The notes under the pieces: generated by a model
Seen by the model: only the letters and a program-made list of their open reading frames with translations
What the model was told of the DNA's origin: nothing
The model's database searches: none
Program-made: the position numbers and the translations under genes
From: Dipteris shenzhenensis
Lineage: Eukaryota; Polypodiophyta; Polypodiopsida; Gleicheniales
DNA length: 64,000 bases
Strand: one strand, 5' to 3'
Assembly: GCA_047967505.1 (NCBI GenBank)
Contig: CM106541.1
Part shown: one piece after another, positions 52,650-64,000 of the stretch
Layout: every line of letters starts with the position of its first letter
Numbering within the stretch: position 1 is the first letter of the stretch

Positions 52650-54740
52650 TTCAATTTGCATAGGACTTGGAATTACTTACTTGGAGTCGTATGCAAAGTA
52701 TGATACCCATTGGGCATGGTTTGGAAAACATATTTCCTTGATTTTTACCATGCATCATGCATGACTGTTGAAAAACATGCATCGGTGTGCTTCTAACCAT
52801 GCAAATGGTACCTGATGGATATGACACTTTGCATACTCCTTGAACTTACCTAGTTTAAGGTTGGTGCAAAGTATGATACCCAACAAATATCATTTTCATG
52901 ATTTGGAAAGCATATTTCCTTGATTTTCACCATCCATCATGCATGACCGTTGAAAAACATGCATTGGTGTGCTTCTAACCATGCAAATGATATCCTATTG
53001 CTATGACAATTTGCAAAAGCCTTGGAATTACTGAGTTTAAGGCATTTGCAAACTGTGATATCCATATGATATCATTTGCATTGTTTGGAAAACATATTTT
53101 CTTGATTTTCACCATGCATCATGCATTACCATTGAAAAACATACACCGCCTTCTAGACATGCAAATGATATATAATGGGAATTATAATTTATATGGTACT
53201 TAAAAAACATAATTTTAAGTCCTATGCAAGGTATGACACCCATCGGATATCATTTGTATAATTGGAAAGCATATTTCCTTGATTTTCACCATGCATCATG
53301 CTTGAGTATTGGAAAACATGCATCGGTGTGCTTCTAGAAATGCAAATGATAAACGATGGGTATGATACTTTGAAAATCACTTAAACATTCTTATTTTAAG
53401 GTGTGTGCAAATTATTATACCCATCGTATATCATTTTCATGGTTTGGAATGCATATCTCCTTGATTTTCACCATGCATCATACATGATCGCTGAAAAACA
53501 TGTACTGGTGTGCTTCTAACTAAGAAAATGATACATGATGGGTATGAAACTTTTCACAGAACTTGAAACTACTTATTTTAAGACTTGTGCAAAGCAATAT
53601 ATCCATAAGATATCATTTTCATGGTTTGGAAAGCATATATCCTTTATTTTCCCATGCATCATGCATGACCATTGAAAAACATGCATCGTTGTGGTTCTAG
53701 CCATGCAAATGCTATTTGATGGGTATTATACTTTGTACAATCATTAAAATAAATTATCTTAAGTCTTTTTTAAAGTATGAAACCAATCAGATATCATTTA
53801 CATGGTTTGGAAAGCACACGTCCATGGTTTTTACCATGCATCATGCCTGACCATTGGAAAACATGCATTAGTGTGGTTCTAGCCATGAAGATGATATCCG
53901 ATGGGTATGATAATTTCAATAGGATTTAAAAATACTTATTTTAAGTCCTTTATAAAGGATTATACCCATCGGATATCCTTTGCATGGTTGGGAAAGCATA
54001 TTTCCTTGATTTTCACCATGCATCATGCTTGAGCATTGAAAAAGATGCATTGGTGTGCTTCTAGCCTTGCAAATGATATCCGATGGATATGAAACTTTTC
54101 AAATGCCTTACATTTTAAGGCATGTGCAAATAATCATACCCATCGTATATCATTTTTATGGTTTGGAAAGCATATTTCCTTGATTTTTGCCATACATCAC
54201 ACATGACCATTGGGAAACATGTATTAGTGTGCTTCTAGTCCATAAAAATGATAACTGATGGGTATGAAACTTTGCACAAGCCTTGAGATTACTTATTTCA
54301 AGGCATGTACAAATTATGATACCCATTAGATATTTTCATGGTTTGGAAAGAGTATTTCCTTGATTGTCATCATGCATCATACATGACTGTTCAAATACAT
54401 GCATTGGCATTCTTCTAGCCATGAAAATGATAACCGATGGGTATCATACTTTGTACAGTCATTAAAATAAAATATTTAAGGCCTCTGCAAAGTATGAAAC
54501 TCATTGGATATCAGTTACATGGTTTGGAAAGCATATGTCCTTGATTTTCACCATGCATCATGCTTGAACATTGGAAAAGTTGCATCGATGTGCTTCTAGC
54601 CATGCAAATGATATCCTATGATACTTTGAGTAGGACTTAAACATACTTAGTTTAATGATTGTGTAAATTCTGGTTTGAAATCATATTTCCTCGATTCTCA
54701 CCATGCGTCATGCATGATGATGGGTATGACATTGTATAGG
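52650..54740. repeat. 182-bp satellite, about 11 tandem copies
   Basis: The landmark ACCATGCATCATGC recurs at 52747, 52929, 53111, 53288, 53470, 53651, 53833, 54015, 54189, 54369, 54550 and 54700, a spacing mostly of 177-182 bp; the last unit is shortened. Each unit has TGGTTTGGAAAGCATAT, CCTTGATTTTCACC, AACATGCATCGGTGTG and CTTCTAGCCATGCAAATGAT. Copies are diverged. No coding potential. Confidence 0.92.
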
Positions 54741-54776
54741 ATAAGATTTGGTAAAGTTCTTGGGCCCATAGAATTT

Positions 54777-55175
54777 AATATACTATGTGTTCCTAAACTT
54801 CAAAAAAACCCTTGTAAATAATTAAAGAGTACTATAGAGTAATTTTCATGGATATTAGCATTAAAGAAGAGACAATTTAAAAGTATGTCAAGTTGTTAGA
54901 AAAGTAATTAATATACTATGTGTTCCTAAACTCCGTAAAAAAACCTTGTAAATAACGAAAGAGTACTATCGAGTAATTTTCATGGATATTAGCATTTAAG
55001 AAGAGATAATTTAAAAGTATGCCAAGTTGTTAGAAAAGTAATTAATATACTATGTGTTCCTAAACTGCGTAAAAAAAACCTTGTAAATAACGAAAGAGTA
55101 CTATAGAGTAATTTTCATGGATATTAGCAATTAAGAAGAGACAATTTAAAAGTGTCAAGTTGCTAGTAATTAACA
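54777..55175. repeat. Three tandem copies of a 133-bp repeat
   Basis: Units start TAATATACTATGTGTTCC at 54777, 54909 and 55043 and share AAAGAGTACTAT.GAGTAATTTTC and CATGGATATTAGCA. The copies are very similar. The repeat abuts the 182-bp satellite but is unrelated to it. Confidence 0.92.
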
Positions 55176-56560
55176 AGGGTGTGTCATGAAAGGATACCTT
55201 ACTATTTTGGTACACAACCAATTTAGGTAGAGGCACAACCAAATTAATAATTCTTCTAGATTTGATACATTTAGGCTACATGGAATATGCACAAGCAAGA
55301 AGTAACAATGGTTCATTGCATTATCCCACTCTCATTAATATTTACAACAAATATTCTTGGGTCATTTATCTTATATGTGAGGTTGTGACATTGGTTTTTC
55401 ATACCCATGATGGGCATCAATGGTCAAAACAAGATCTAAATTGGTAGGAGTCTAAATTATAATGGTACAAAGATTACTACTAGGCATTATTGCATTTAGA
55501 GTAGCATAAGACTTTGTTTTAGAGACACTATCCCTTTTTAAACCATAGCATAAGCAAATATATTTCAAATAGGGTAAGGTCTGTACCATGAATTTCATAA
55601 TAATTTGTGTTCTTGTGATGATAAATACATTCTCTTAATAAACTTGTTGCATTGTCAATAAACCATGGAACTTCATCATCATTGTTTTGTCCTTGATGAC
55701 AAATCTTCTCTTGAACTTATGACTAATCTACTTCTATTTCCATCCTTTCCATTGTGATATTCATCACAATTTTGACCTTGTTGTTGATTTGCATAATGAT
55801 TTTGAATGTGAATATGTCCAAGATAATTTCCTCTAAAATTTCTTAGTGTTGTACTAAAATTTTTAATTACACTATTTTATTTTGTAATGACTTTCATATT
55901 GTCTAATCTTGTAATAATAATTGCACTGAATATTTGCAAACCTATTTGAAGGGATACACCTTTGTTGAAGTGATACTCTATGAGATGAAGTTCATTTATT
56001 TTCCCTGTTTGAATTTTGCTACTAGTTTATGTTGGTGTTGCTACTATCCTCTTCATCTTGATGATAATTTTCTCTACCTCCACCTCCGCTACAAGATTTT
56101 GCATCAAATCCTCATAACCATTGACAATAAACTCTTCAAACTTCCTTTTTTCTCTACTTTTTGCAAGTTATTATCAATCCTAACCCTTGGAACATAATCA
56201 TGAGTTATTTGGGCTAATCTAAATCCAAGCCACTTTTGATGACTAGTTGGATGTCATTTCATCCCTCTTGAATTTCACCCTGGATCTCAGAAAGCTCACA
56301 TGAGGACCTTGTAAGAACTTAAGTAACCCATGAAGAATCAAAAGGCCTCATGGGAGACTTCATGAGAATCAAAAGACCTCGTGAGATTGAAGGACTTTGT
56401 GAGGATGAAAACTCCTTACAAGTGGATTCATAGACTTAAAAACAGTCTTGTCTTTTTCCTCCTAAGGGACTCCAAAGTCAAAAGGCAATTTATATGGATA
56501 TGAATATGATTTTGAAGGAATTTTGAAATGGATGGGGTTTGATTGGAAAAATAAAGGTAT
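55176..56560. other. AT-rich region, no gene recognised
   Basis: About 1.4 kb with scattered short ORFs only. The minus strand at 55680-55830 has a few Asn/His/Gln-rich codons (NHYANQQQGQNCDEYHNG) that could belong to a decayed gag or transposase, but this is too little to name. Confidence 0.4.
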
Positions 56561-59300
56561 TTACAAGGCTGCTTAGTATCCTCATAATGTTATACAATTA
56601 CCTAATAGTTTGCAACATTAGATACCTCAACCATACATTAAAAATATTCAACAAATAAGCTATAGAATCCTTAATTTGAAGTCGTGTAGCTAGAAATTTG
56701 AAATCTACTTTAGTACTATCTTTATCTATGATCCACACATGAATGGAAATGCAAGTTTGAAGTGTTCAGATGAAAAATATTATAATATTCCCTCACAAAT
56801 TATTCCAAAATGGCGTCATTTTATAAACAAACTAGTAGGTAATCATCTCTTTTAGGAATACATGTCTAGTCTCCATTTAACTTTAGTAATGTCTGAAACG
56901 ACTCTTATTTACTTAGAGTTGCCTATATAATCCTAGATAACAAAGGTAAATGTGGTATATATGTTTTCAATAAATGAATGTACTTATTCTTTGAGAAGAA
57001 AAGTACCAGAGGTGACTTTCCAATTGCTAGGTGCTAGTTCAATTTGTCCTTCAATAATGTAAGCGGCTTGCCATGTATGAACTACATTGTCCCCAAAATA
57101 CCATGCCATTTGACCACATATACCTTGAGGTTTCTTGATTCAGGTGAAGAAGGATGGGGAAAGAATTCCAATTTTTGAACTTCCTTTTGAATTGATGAGC
57201 TTATTTCATTTTCCCACCTTCCTACCAAGGTATACTTGACAAAACGAGCTTAGGCAGCGTATGACAAACTGCCCAATCTATTTCATGAATGTTATCTTTA
57301 GTAACAATGAAAGTGTCCTCCTCTATCTCTTTAGGGAACGTTGTAGTGTTTCCACCCACTCTGGATCCTTAGAATGGTATAAATGAACTTCTCTTACTTG
57401 AGTATCCACATTTTGGCCTATGACTATCATTTGGAGGTATTGGGATTTGCATGGATTCTATCCTTCATGTATGCACCATCTCATTATCTCCATCATCAAA
57501 GCTTTAATTTTCTTTTGCACCAATGCCATTTTCCACCTCATTTATCAAGTCAACCACCACTTTTTCACTATAACTCTTTTGCCTAGCTGATGCTACCCTT
57601 TTCTCAAGAATGTACAAACTAGGACCCCTTCATATAAATTTTCCCTCAAGGAATGAAGTGTATGTAGATGTTTGCAATATAGAATTGGAAAGGTCACTCA
57701 TGCATGCATCATAAACACTAATATATTTTACATTTGTTGTTGCTACCAACCAACTTCCATGTATGGATTCTAAGAGGTTGGTACAAGGCACCCAAAGCTT
57801 ATTGTGACTTTGCATAGCCTTCAGAGAAAGCAAGTAACATTAAAACAACAATAATAAGAAGTTTACAAAGAAATATCAATTTTGTGAATGAAGAAAAATA
57901 GCAAAGAACTACTTTGAACTAAATTACCTCTATCATGTATTGACCCTAATACGATACACATGCATGCCACCGCATTGACCATGCTTCAAGACTTGTAATT
58001 TCCTTTTCATTTTCATGACTAGTTAAGCTCCACCACTCTTGTAGATGGTTCATTTCAATGTTAGTTGCATATCTTGTTTGTGAATCTTTCCATTGTCTAC
58101 ATATTTGTCTAAAATACTCTTGGCGATGAGGAGATGGCATGTTTATGAAGACTCTTCTCCCAAAGGAAAAACATCAACATTCTCGAAACTCCATAACATT
58201 GTCAAGACTACCATTAAATATAGTTCTTACAACCCACCAATTTTCTTGGTCCTCATTTGACATAAATCCTTTAAACTAGGCTTTTGCATCCATGTTTCTT
58301 CACATCACTTGATTAAGCATCTCCCAAAAGAGGACTTGGGCTTAAGTATCCTCAACCTTGAAAGCACATATATAAATTATTTGGATCTAGTGAATGAAAG
58401 GATTCTATACATGATAAGACATGGTTGTCTCATCTTTCATCCTCTTCACAAAGTTAAAAACGACCCAAGACTCTCCAAGATCTACACCTGGGAACATGTT
58501 ATTTACCAAATCCACCCCTAATCCTAGGTGGCCTCTTGTTGACATCTTGAAGACATAACATCTATGATCTTTCAAAAGAGGTGAAGTCAACTTGACCAAG
58601 AAAGATTGCACTCTAAATGAATTCGTACACACTATATCTTTTTAGGTACCAAATCCCCTCAATCCCATCTATAGTGTTTGTGAACTCTATTTTGTTTTTT
58701 TGAATCAATTTACATATTGTAAAACACCAATGCATTGTGTGTTAGTAATTAATGACACAAAAGAGAACATGAGAGATTCAAATAGATTATTGTAAGTTAC
58801 CGTTTTTCTCACTCAATGGAGACAATGACTCAATCAAGTCATTGAATTCATCATCTATCATTTCTTGTCCTTGTTGTTGAATATCATTTTTTAGGCTTGA
58901 ATGATATTCATAGACTTTCAGGTTATACCCTATCCAACAGGATGCAAGTGATTACCCAAATGGATAATACAATGTGTGTATCTTCTGCCAACTTTCTCAT
59001 TTGGAAAACAAAGAACCATTTGACATGGACAAGACTCGAACAAGAAGCCTCACAAATAGGAGGGATCTTACAATGTATGCACACAATTGTTCCAATAGAT
59101 TTTGTGTCCATGCCAGCTTGACAAAGATTTGGTAGCCATCCTTGACATTTCTCTTGATTAAAAATTCCATTCCTAACAAGAAAAGAACATGAGAAATTGC
59201 AACATTTCAGATGACCTACACAATATTTTTGACATACCACCCCAACAAAGGAATGTATATTTGTTGATATTGCATTTGTCCGAGATCTATCCAAACATGG
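56560..59300 (-). pseudogene. Decayed transposase-like coding unit of unknown family
   Basis: Minus-strand pieces line up as one long broken protein. At 59294-58923 is a Cys-rich part (CQKYCVGHLKCCNFSC, then IVCIHCKIPPICEASC); at 58632-58405 come RGHLGLGVDLVNNMF and RMKDETTMSYHV; at about 58300-58240 FKGFMSNEDQENWWVVRTIF; at 58140-57950 RYATNIEMNHLQEWWSLTS; and at 57833-57630 PCTNLLESIHGSWL and YDACMSDLSNSIL. The zinc-binding start and the W-rich core recall MULE/FAR1-like DDE transposases of seedless plants, but I cannot confirm the family or the catalytic residues. Many stops. Confidence 0.5.
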
Positions 59301-60082
59301 CCATCATATTTTAATTATATGACTCTTGTCCGTATTTTCAAATGTCTTAAATGGAAGTTCAAACAAAACATCACCATCAAATGTAGAAGGCAACTCTGCA
59401 ACTAAAATATAAGTTGTGACCCTTTCAAGATCTTGTCATAGTGTCATTTTAATGTGGATAATTACCTAATGAGTTTCACCACACTTGCATCTAAATGCTG
59501 GGTAGGTTTCAAGTGAAGGCCCTAAAAGGAAAACCAAATCATCCTCCTCATCACAGCAACATGAAATGGTCATTTCTTGCTACTCATTGATTGTACGACA
59601 ACCTCACAATTCTTGCTAATCATTGATTGAATGACAACCTTAGAATTGGATGATCTTGTCATTGTGAAATACTATTTGTTGATATTGCATCTGTCCGAGA
59701 TCTATCCAAACATGGCCATCGTATTTTAATTATGTTACTCTTGTCCATATTTCAAATGTCTTAAATGGAAGTTCAAACAAAACATCACAAGAAGGCAACT
59801 CTGCAACTAAAATATAAGTTGTGACCCATTCAAGATCTTGTCATAATGTCATTTTAATGTGGATAATTGCCTGATGAGTTTCACCATACTTGCATCTAAA
59901 TGCTGGGTAGGTTGCAAGGATAAAGGTCCTAAAAGGAAAACCAAATCATCCTCCTCATCACAGCAACATGAAATGGTCATTTCTTGCTCCTCATTGATTG
60001 AATGACAACGTCACAATTCTTGCTAATCATTGATTGAATGACAACCTTGGAATTGGATGATCTTATCATTGTGAAGTATCTC
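59259..60082. repeat. 415-bp tandem duplication (two copies)
   Basis: TTGTTGATATTGCA starts at 59261 and again at 59676; the sequence then runs in parallel for about 410 bp (GAGATCTATCCAAACATGGCC, GGAAGTTCAAACAAAACATCAC and AATGCTGGGTAGG), with small indels. It covers the region upstream of the Cys-rich part of the transposase-like unit. Confidence 0.9.
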
Positions 60083-60367
60083 CAAATAGAATGTCTGCCT
60101 AAAATATGCAATCCCTATGTACCAACATGAAGGAACTTCAATTGTCAAACCATATGAAGATGAATCAAAATATTGATGAAGCTTTATTGTATCGTTTTGT
60201 AGCTAAAAATGCATGGCCATTAAAGACTTAAATATGTGGCAAAAGCTTTCTTGTACATTGATAGTAATACTCCTTGTGAGAGCTTCATTTGTGAAAACTG
60301 CACTTTGTAAATCCATGGTAAGCTTGTTGTGCAGAGTGCACAATAGAAGAAGATAAGATAAGGAGCA

Positions 60368-60371
60368 AGAG

Positions 60372-60422
<51 letters not shown>
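60368..60422. repeat. (GA)n microsatellite
   Basis: About 24 GA units, interrupted once near the left end. Confidence 0.95.
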
Positions 60423-60424
<2 letters not shown>

Positions 60425-60540
60425 CCAAAAGTGGACATCCCTTTGGGATACCTCTAACCACACACTTGACCATAAGATAGACTTAAGAGGATGAAATGAG
60501 CGAGAGAGATAATATAAGGTAGATGAAGAAGATTTATAAG

Positions 60541-60713
60541 GTGTGTGTGTGTGTGCATGTGCGTGTGCATGTGTGTGTGCATGTGCATGTGCATGTGCAT
60601 GTGTATGTGTGTGCATGTGCATGTGCGTGTGTGTGCATGTGCATGTGCGTGTTTGTGTGCGTGTGCATGTGTGTAGATGAAGAAGATTTATAAGGTGTGT
60701 GTGTGTGTGTGTG
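60541..60713. repeat. (TG)n / CATGTG microsatellite with an embedded duplication
   Basis: Alternating GTGTGCATGTGC words. The flank TAGATGAAGAAGATTTATAAGG occurs at 60520 and again at 60674, 154 bp apart, each followed by a pure TG run. Confidence 0.92.
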
Positions 60714-63288
60714 GACCTAGGTACAGCCAATCCTGACAATGGACCATGTACTTCCTCTGGAGCAGCAATTTTTTGCTCAAGAACTTCATGATGCATTGCT
60801 TCATCTTGGCAAAGGGAAATCTCTTGGATGGGATGGGCTTACAGTAGAATTTTATTTGGCTTTCTAGGATGATCTCAAACATGTGCTCCTTGCCATGATT
60901 AATGTAGCTTGGGATAGCCAGTGTATGCCTGCTTCCTAGAAGCATGGAATTGTCAAGCTCATCCCTAAGAGGCTTTTGTGTAAACATCTGACAGATTGGA
61001 GGCCAATTACTCTTATGCCTGTCATTTATAAATTAATCTCCAAAATGTTGGTTCATAGACTGCATAATATATTACATGATGGTGTCCATCCACATCACTA
61101 TGGATTTGTGCCCAAAAGGCAGATCTATGATAACATTGCAAATGCTATGACAGCCATAGATTATACCAAGTACACAGAGCAAGATGTCCTCATTCTACAA
61201 GTGGATATAGCAAAAGCTTTTGATACTATTCAATGGGATTTTATTGCACAGACAATGACACAGATGGGTTTTGGGCCCAAGGTAGTACATGCAATTTATT
61301 GGCTATACATTGATTCGTTTGCTCAATGCATTTTGGGTAATCATTTATCTCAGCCATGGAATTTGGGCAGATCGGTCAGACAGGGATGTCCCCTTAGTTC
61401 TTTACTTTATGCCATTGCCACCCATCCTCTGCTCCTCTATTTGGATCATCTTACTACTCAGGGGAGATTGCAAGGACTGCAGCTACCAGGACAAAAAGCT
61501 TTTGTAGCACAGGCATATGTAGATGACTCTTTTTTCATGCTGCATAATAATCAACAAGAGCTGCAACTTCTCATGGATTCTTTATCTCTGTATGGAATGG
61601 CAGCAGGTCTACATGTCAATTTTGAGAAATCAAAATTGATAGCCCTTAAAAAAACTGATTGGCATGCAATTCTTTGGCGAGGTGAGATTTTGGATTCTCA
61701 TGCAGTGGTCAGACATCTGGGATATCCTATCAGATGGATGGTTACCAGAAAGCAACAACTTAAATGGGTGTTTGACAAACTTTATGATAAGTTGCACTAT
61801 TGGAAAATAGCCACTTGGCCACTTCATGTTCGTCTCAAAATAGTGCAATCTATTGTCATGGCCTATGCTCAATTCTTTTTGCCTTTGTTGCATTGGACTT
61901 CTCAGGAGATATTAGCATACATGTCACAAGCAATGGAGTTGCTTTGGAAAACCAAGTCCTCCTCGAAGGCTCTCCGATTACTAAAAATGGAATATGTATG
62001 TTCTCCTCGGAAGAGTGGTGGATTGAATGTGCTCAACTTGCACCTACATGCCTTGTCTCATAAAATGTCACTGTTGTTGACCTTCTCACAGTGGGAACAG
62101 CCATGGACCCAGATGCTTGCTTACATGTCTAGGACTATGATGACACCTGCTTATGGTAAATGGGATGTGGACATATGGGATGTACTCCTTGGCAAGTTTA
62201 TGGGGAAGATTCTAGGGTGTCCTTTTGCTACTGCTCTGATCCTTGATTGGAAGCAGGTTTTCTCCCGCATTAAATGGGCCCCCCCAATCCAAGGGCCAAC
62301 TCTCTTCGTCATGAAAGTTTATATTAGAGTGTTGTTTTTGATACTCCACTTGCATGTTAAGAGCCTATTAAGGCCTACAATTTGAGCAAAATGGATATCA
62401 TGCAGATACATGATGTGGTGGATGATCAGGGGCACATCCTTACTTTTCCCCAAGCTATGTCAGCATATGGATTAGGCATGCATCACAAGCCTATTTGGTG
62501 AAAGATAAGGGAGATGTTACAACCTTTTCTGCCTATTCCTCCTCTTTAACAGGGTGATAGGTTGGAGGATTGGTTATTGTCTCCTACTGGGCTGAACATT
62601 CGGTCCTGTGCCTTTATGTAAACTCACATTCATTATTACTTATAGGCTACTGTAGCCAAGGCCTTGGATACATAACTATGCTAATAATCTGTGGCATATG
62701 CAAAAACCACTTGCTTGGTGGATTAGGACTATGCATGCCTTATGAAAAATTAAGCTTCCTCTGAAGCAGAGGCTTTTCCTCTGGAGATGCATCACAGGTA
62801 CTCTGCCTGTAGGTGTTACTCTTGTCAAATGGAAGATTTCTTCAACCACGGCCTCCTGTCTTCGATGTTCAGTGCTAGCAAAGACAGTACCACATCTTAT
62901 ATGGTTCTATCCATGCTCTAGGCTTTTGATCTAGAGGATTTCTCAGATGTTATGCCTTCGTTCCCAAATACCACCTTTGGGAGACTTTTTTGGATTTTTG
63001 GCAAATGTCCCACTCCAGTACGATCTTTTCTCCCTTCTCCTTCATTGGTTTCGATACTGGGCTCTTTGGACTTTTTGGATTGCACATAATTTGGCATATT
63101 TGCAACAATAGTTCACTCAGCCCTATGAGTTCTTCAGAATCTATTTATGATGCCTGTAAGGATGGTGACCTGGACAGGACTTGCTTGGAGATAGTTTACT
63201 CTTGCTTTTGATGGAGACTCTTTGCTTTTGGAGAGACTCTTTGTATTACCTAACTTTGTAATATAAGCTACTCGAATTACCCAAAAAA
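60714..63288 (+). mobile_element. L1-G: 5'-truncated L1-type LINE in a TG microsatellite
   Basis: A plus-strand L1 starting inside the region before the RT fingers (LHLGKGKSLGWDGLTVEFYL at about 60795-60860) and ending at an A7 tail near 63282-63288. Both flanks are TG-microsatellite DNA (60541-60713 and 63289-63388), so the element sits inside the microsatellite and its target duplication cannot be defined. It differs from the L1-D subfamily. Confidence 0.85.
60720..63211 (+). pseudogene. L1-G reverse transcriptase and C-terminal region, broken
   Basis: An open stretch runs from about 60976 (in-frame codons precede the ATG) to 62385 for about 469 codons: LTDWRPITLMPVIYKLISK, VDIAKAFDTIQWDF, GRSVRQGCPLSSLLYAI, the catalytic AYVDDSFFML at about 61518-61545 (variant AYVDD for YADD) and GLHVNFEKSKLIAL. 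Stops occur before 60976 and after 62385. The C-terminal part continues to about 63200 in broken frames (WALWTFWIAHNLAYL near 63055-63100). Endonuclease and ORF1 are absent. Confidence 0.9.
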
Positions 63289-63405
63289 AGTGTGTGTGTG
63301 CACGCGCATGCATGTGCATGTGCATGTGCGTGTGGGTGTGCATGTGTGTGTGTGTGTGCGTGTGTGTGTGCGTGTGTGTGTGTAAGAGAGAGAGAGAGAG
63401 AGGGT
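63289..63405. repeat. (TG)n and (AG)n compound microsatellite
   Basis: GTGTGCACGCGCATGCATG-type words, then pure TG runs to 63383, then an AG run to about 63402. It forms the right flank of L1-G and continues the tract at 60541-60713. Confidence 0.93.
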
Positions 63406-63475
63406 GCATACACAGCAAAAGAAGTGAAAATATGGTCCTATGATTACATAAATCTTGGAAAACAAATCCTTGAAG

Positions 63476-63831
63476 GAGATTACAAAGAGGGATTTTAGTT
63501 TATGTGCAACTACTTTGTGGAACTACAAAGTAAAGAAGGCTATAGGAATGGAAAGCCTTGTGCATGGAGTGCACATTTTTGTTTGCTTGATGTTCCCTCC
63601 TCTATCTTTGTTCCAAGAATTTTATTTGATGGTGTGCCTGAGTGGAATCAACTCTCAAAGGATCTTGTGCATTACTCATTGGGTGTGGCAACAACAATCT
63701 TAGATGATGACGGGTGGATTGTTATCATGTGTGCACCCATGGGTATAGGTATGGTTGAAAGCTTCTCAAGAAAGGCAAGTTGGATATCAAAACAAGAATT
63801 TTTGTCCACCATGATGATTATTGAAATATGA
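63476..63831 (+). CDS. Small unknown ORF, possibly an exon or element fragment
   Basis: An open stretch on the plus strand ending at TGA 63829-63831. It reads MCNYFVELQSKEGYRNGKP, FCLLDVPSSIFVPRILF, WNQLSKDLVHYSLGVATTIL and DDDGWIVIMCAPMGIGMVES. The DDGWIVIM block faintly recalls late strands of Rossmann-type methyltransferases, but no cofactor motif is visible. It has no clear promoter or splice sites. It may be a fragment of a host gene or of the transposase-like unit to the left. Confidence 0.35.
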
Positions 63832-64000
63832 TAAGCATGTCACTCTGTGGGGTATGCACTCAACAAAACCTAGTGTCATTTTATGAATGTTTTCTTGATC
63901 ACTAACTAACCATGGATTCTGTGCATGTGTAATTGATGTGACCTAGGTTGTTAATGGGTTTTATGTTTATTTGTGTCATTGAGTTGGTTTGAGGACTTCA

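Noticed and set aside
51674-52654. Ser/Phe/Leu-rich and Lys/Arg/Glu-rich ORFs of up to 293 codons
   Set aside because: Pure consequence of the polypurine tract, which avoids stop codons by composition; no domain is visible.
52650-54740. CRISPR-like array
   Set aside because: The whole 182-bp unit is repeated, not short repeats with unique spacers, and the DNA is plant nuclear.
60203-60796. His/Thr- and Ser/Leu-repeat ORF, also a similar one at 63134-63418
   Set aside because: Produced by TG/CA and GA/CT microsatellites.

Overview
The window is nuclear DNA of a land plant with a large, repeat-swollen genome. Plant-type Ty3 chromoviruses, Ty1/copia elements with initiator-tRNA-Met primer sites, plant L1-type LINEs with a DUF4283-like ORF1 and an intron-containing housekeeping gene all point that way. 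I suspect a seed-free plant (fern or lycophyte) or a gymnosperm, but this is an impression from element style, not a proof. No bacterial, organellar or viral genome segment is seen.

The only convincing host gene is a snurportin-1 homologue (nuclear import adaptor for m3G-capped U snRNPs) on the minus strand. Exon 1 (importin-beta-binding region) is at 43785-44212. Exons 2-4 (cap-binding domain) are at 14292-14478, 13605-13855 and 13073-13187. Splice sites and phases fit exactly, giving 327 uninterrupted codons, so intron 1 is 29,306 bp long. The 3' terminal exon or exons are not visible and should lie left of base 1 or be lost. Everything from 1 to 13072 is then further intron or 3' flank.

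Layout from left to right. (1) 1-9872: a minus-strand LINE (A) split by a Ty3 element (1237-7580, TSD TACCG, LTRs nearly identical) that lost the end of RT, RNase H and most of integrase. (2) 9874-12587: a related plus-strand LINE (B) fused head to head with A. (3) 13073-14478: snurportin exons 2-4. (4) 14479-43784, intron 1: two truncated L1 3' ends (plus); a long LINE C (minus, 17189-19530 plus 26191-about 29236) split by chromovirus Ty3-B (19531-26190); a Ty3 remnant split by a small LTR element; an almost intact L1 (L1-D, 32088-38847, 14-bp TSD); an L1 scrap; and a copia gag remnant. (5) 43785-44212: exon 1, with a putative promoter to its right. (6) 44620-50310: an LRR receptor-like fragment, a decayed copia element on the minus strand and a Ty3 integrase scrap. 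(7) 50640-55175: tandem repeats, namely a 2-kb polypurine region, a 182-bp satellite (about 11 copies) and three copies of a 133-bp repeat. (8) 55176-64000: AT-rich DNA with a decayed transposase-like unit, a 415-bp duplication, an L1 (plus) inserted in a TG microsatellite, and a small unknown ORF.

The genes do not form a pathway. The story is one of a housekeeping gene that keeps intact exons and splice sites while its introns absorb nested retrotransposons, most autonomous ones lying in the gene's own orientation. The less usual points are the giant snurportin intron, an RS-rich domain in a Ty3 Gag, dense short-motif arrays in Ty3 leaders and LTRs, a G-rich tandem 5' region and an ATGA stop/start overlap in L1-D, transition-type stop codons in Ty3-B, and the 182-bp satellite.
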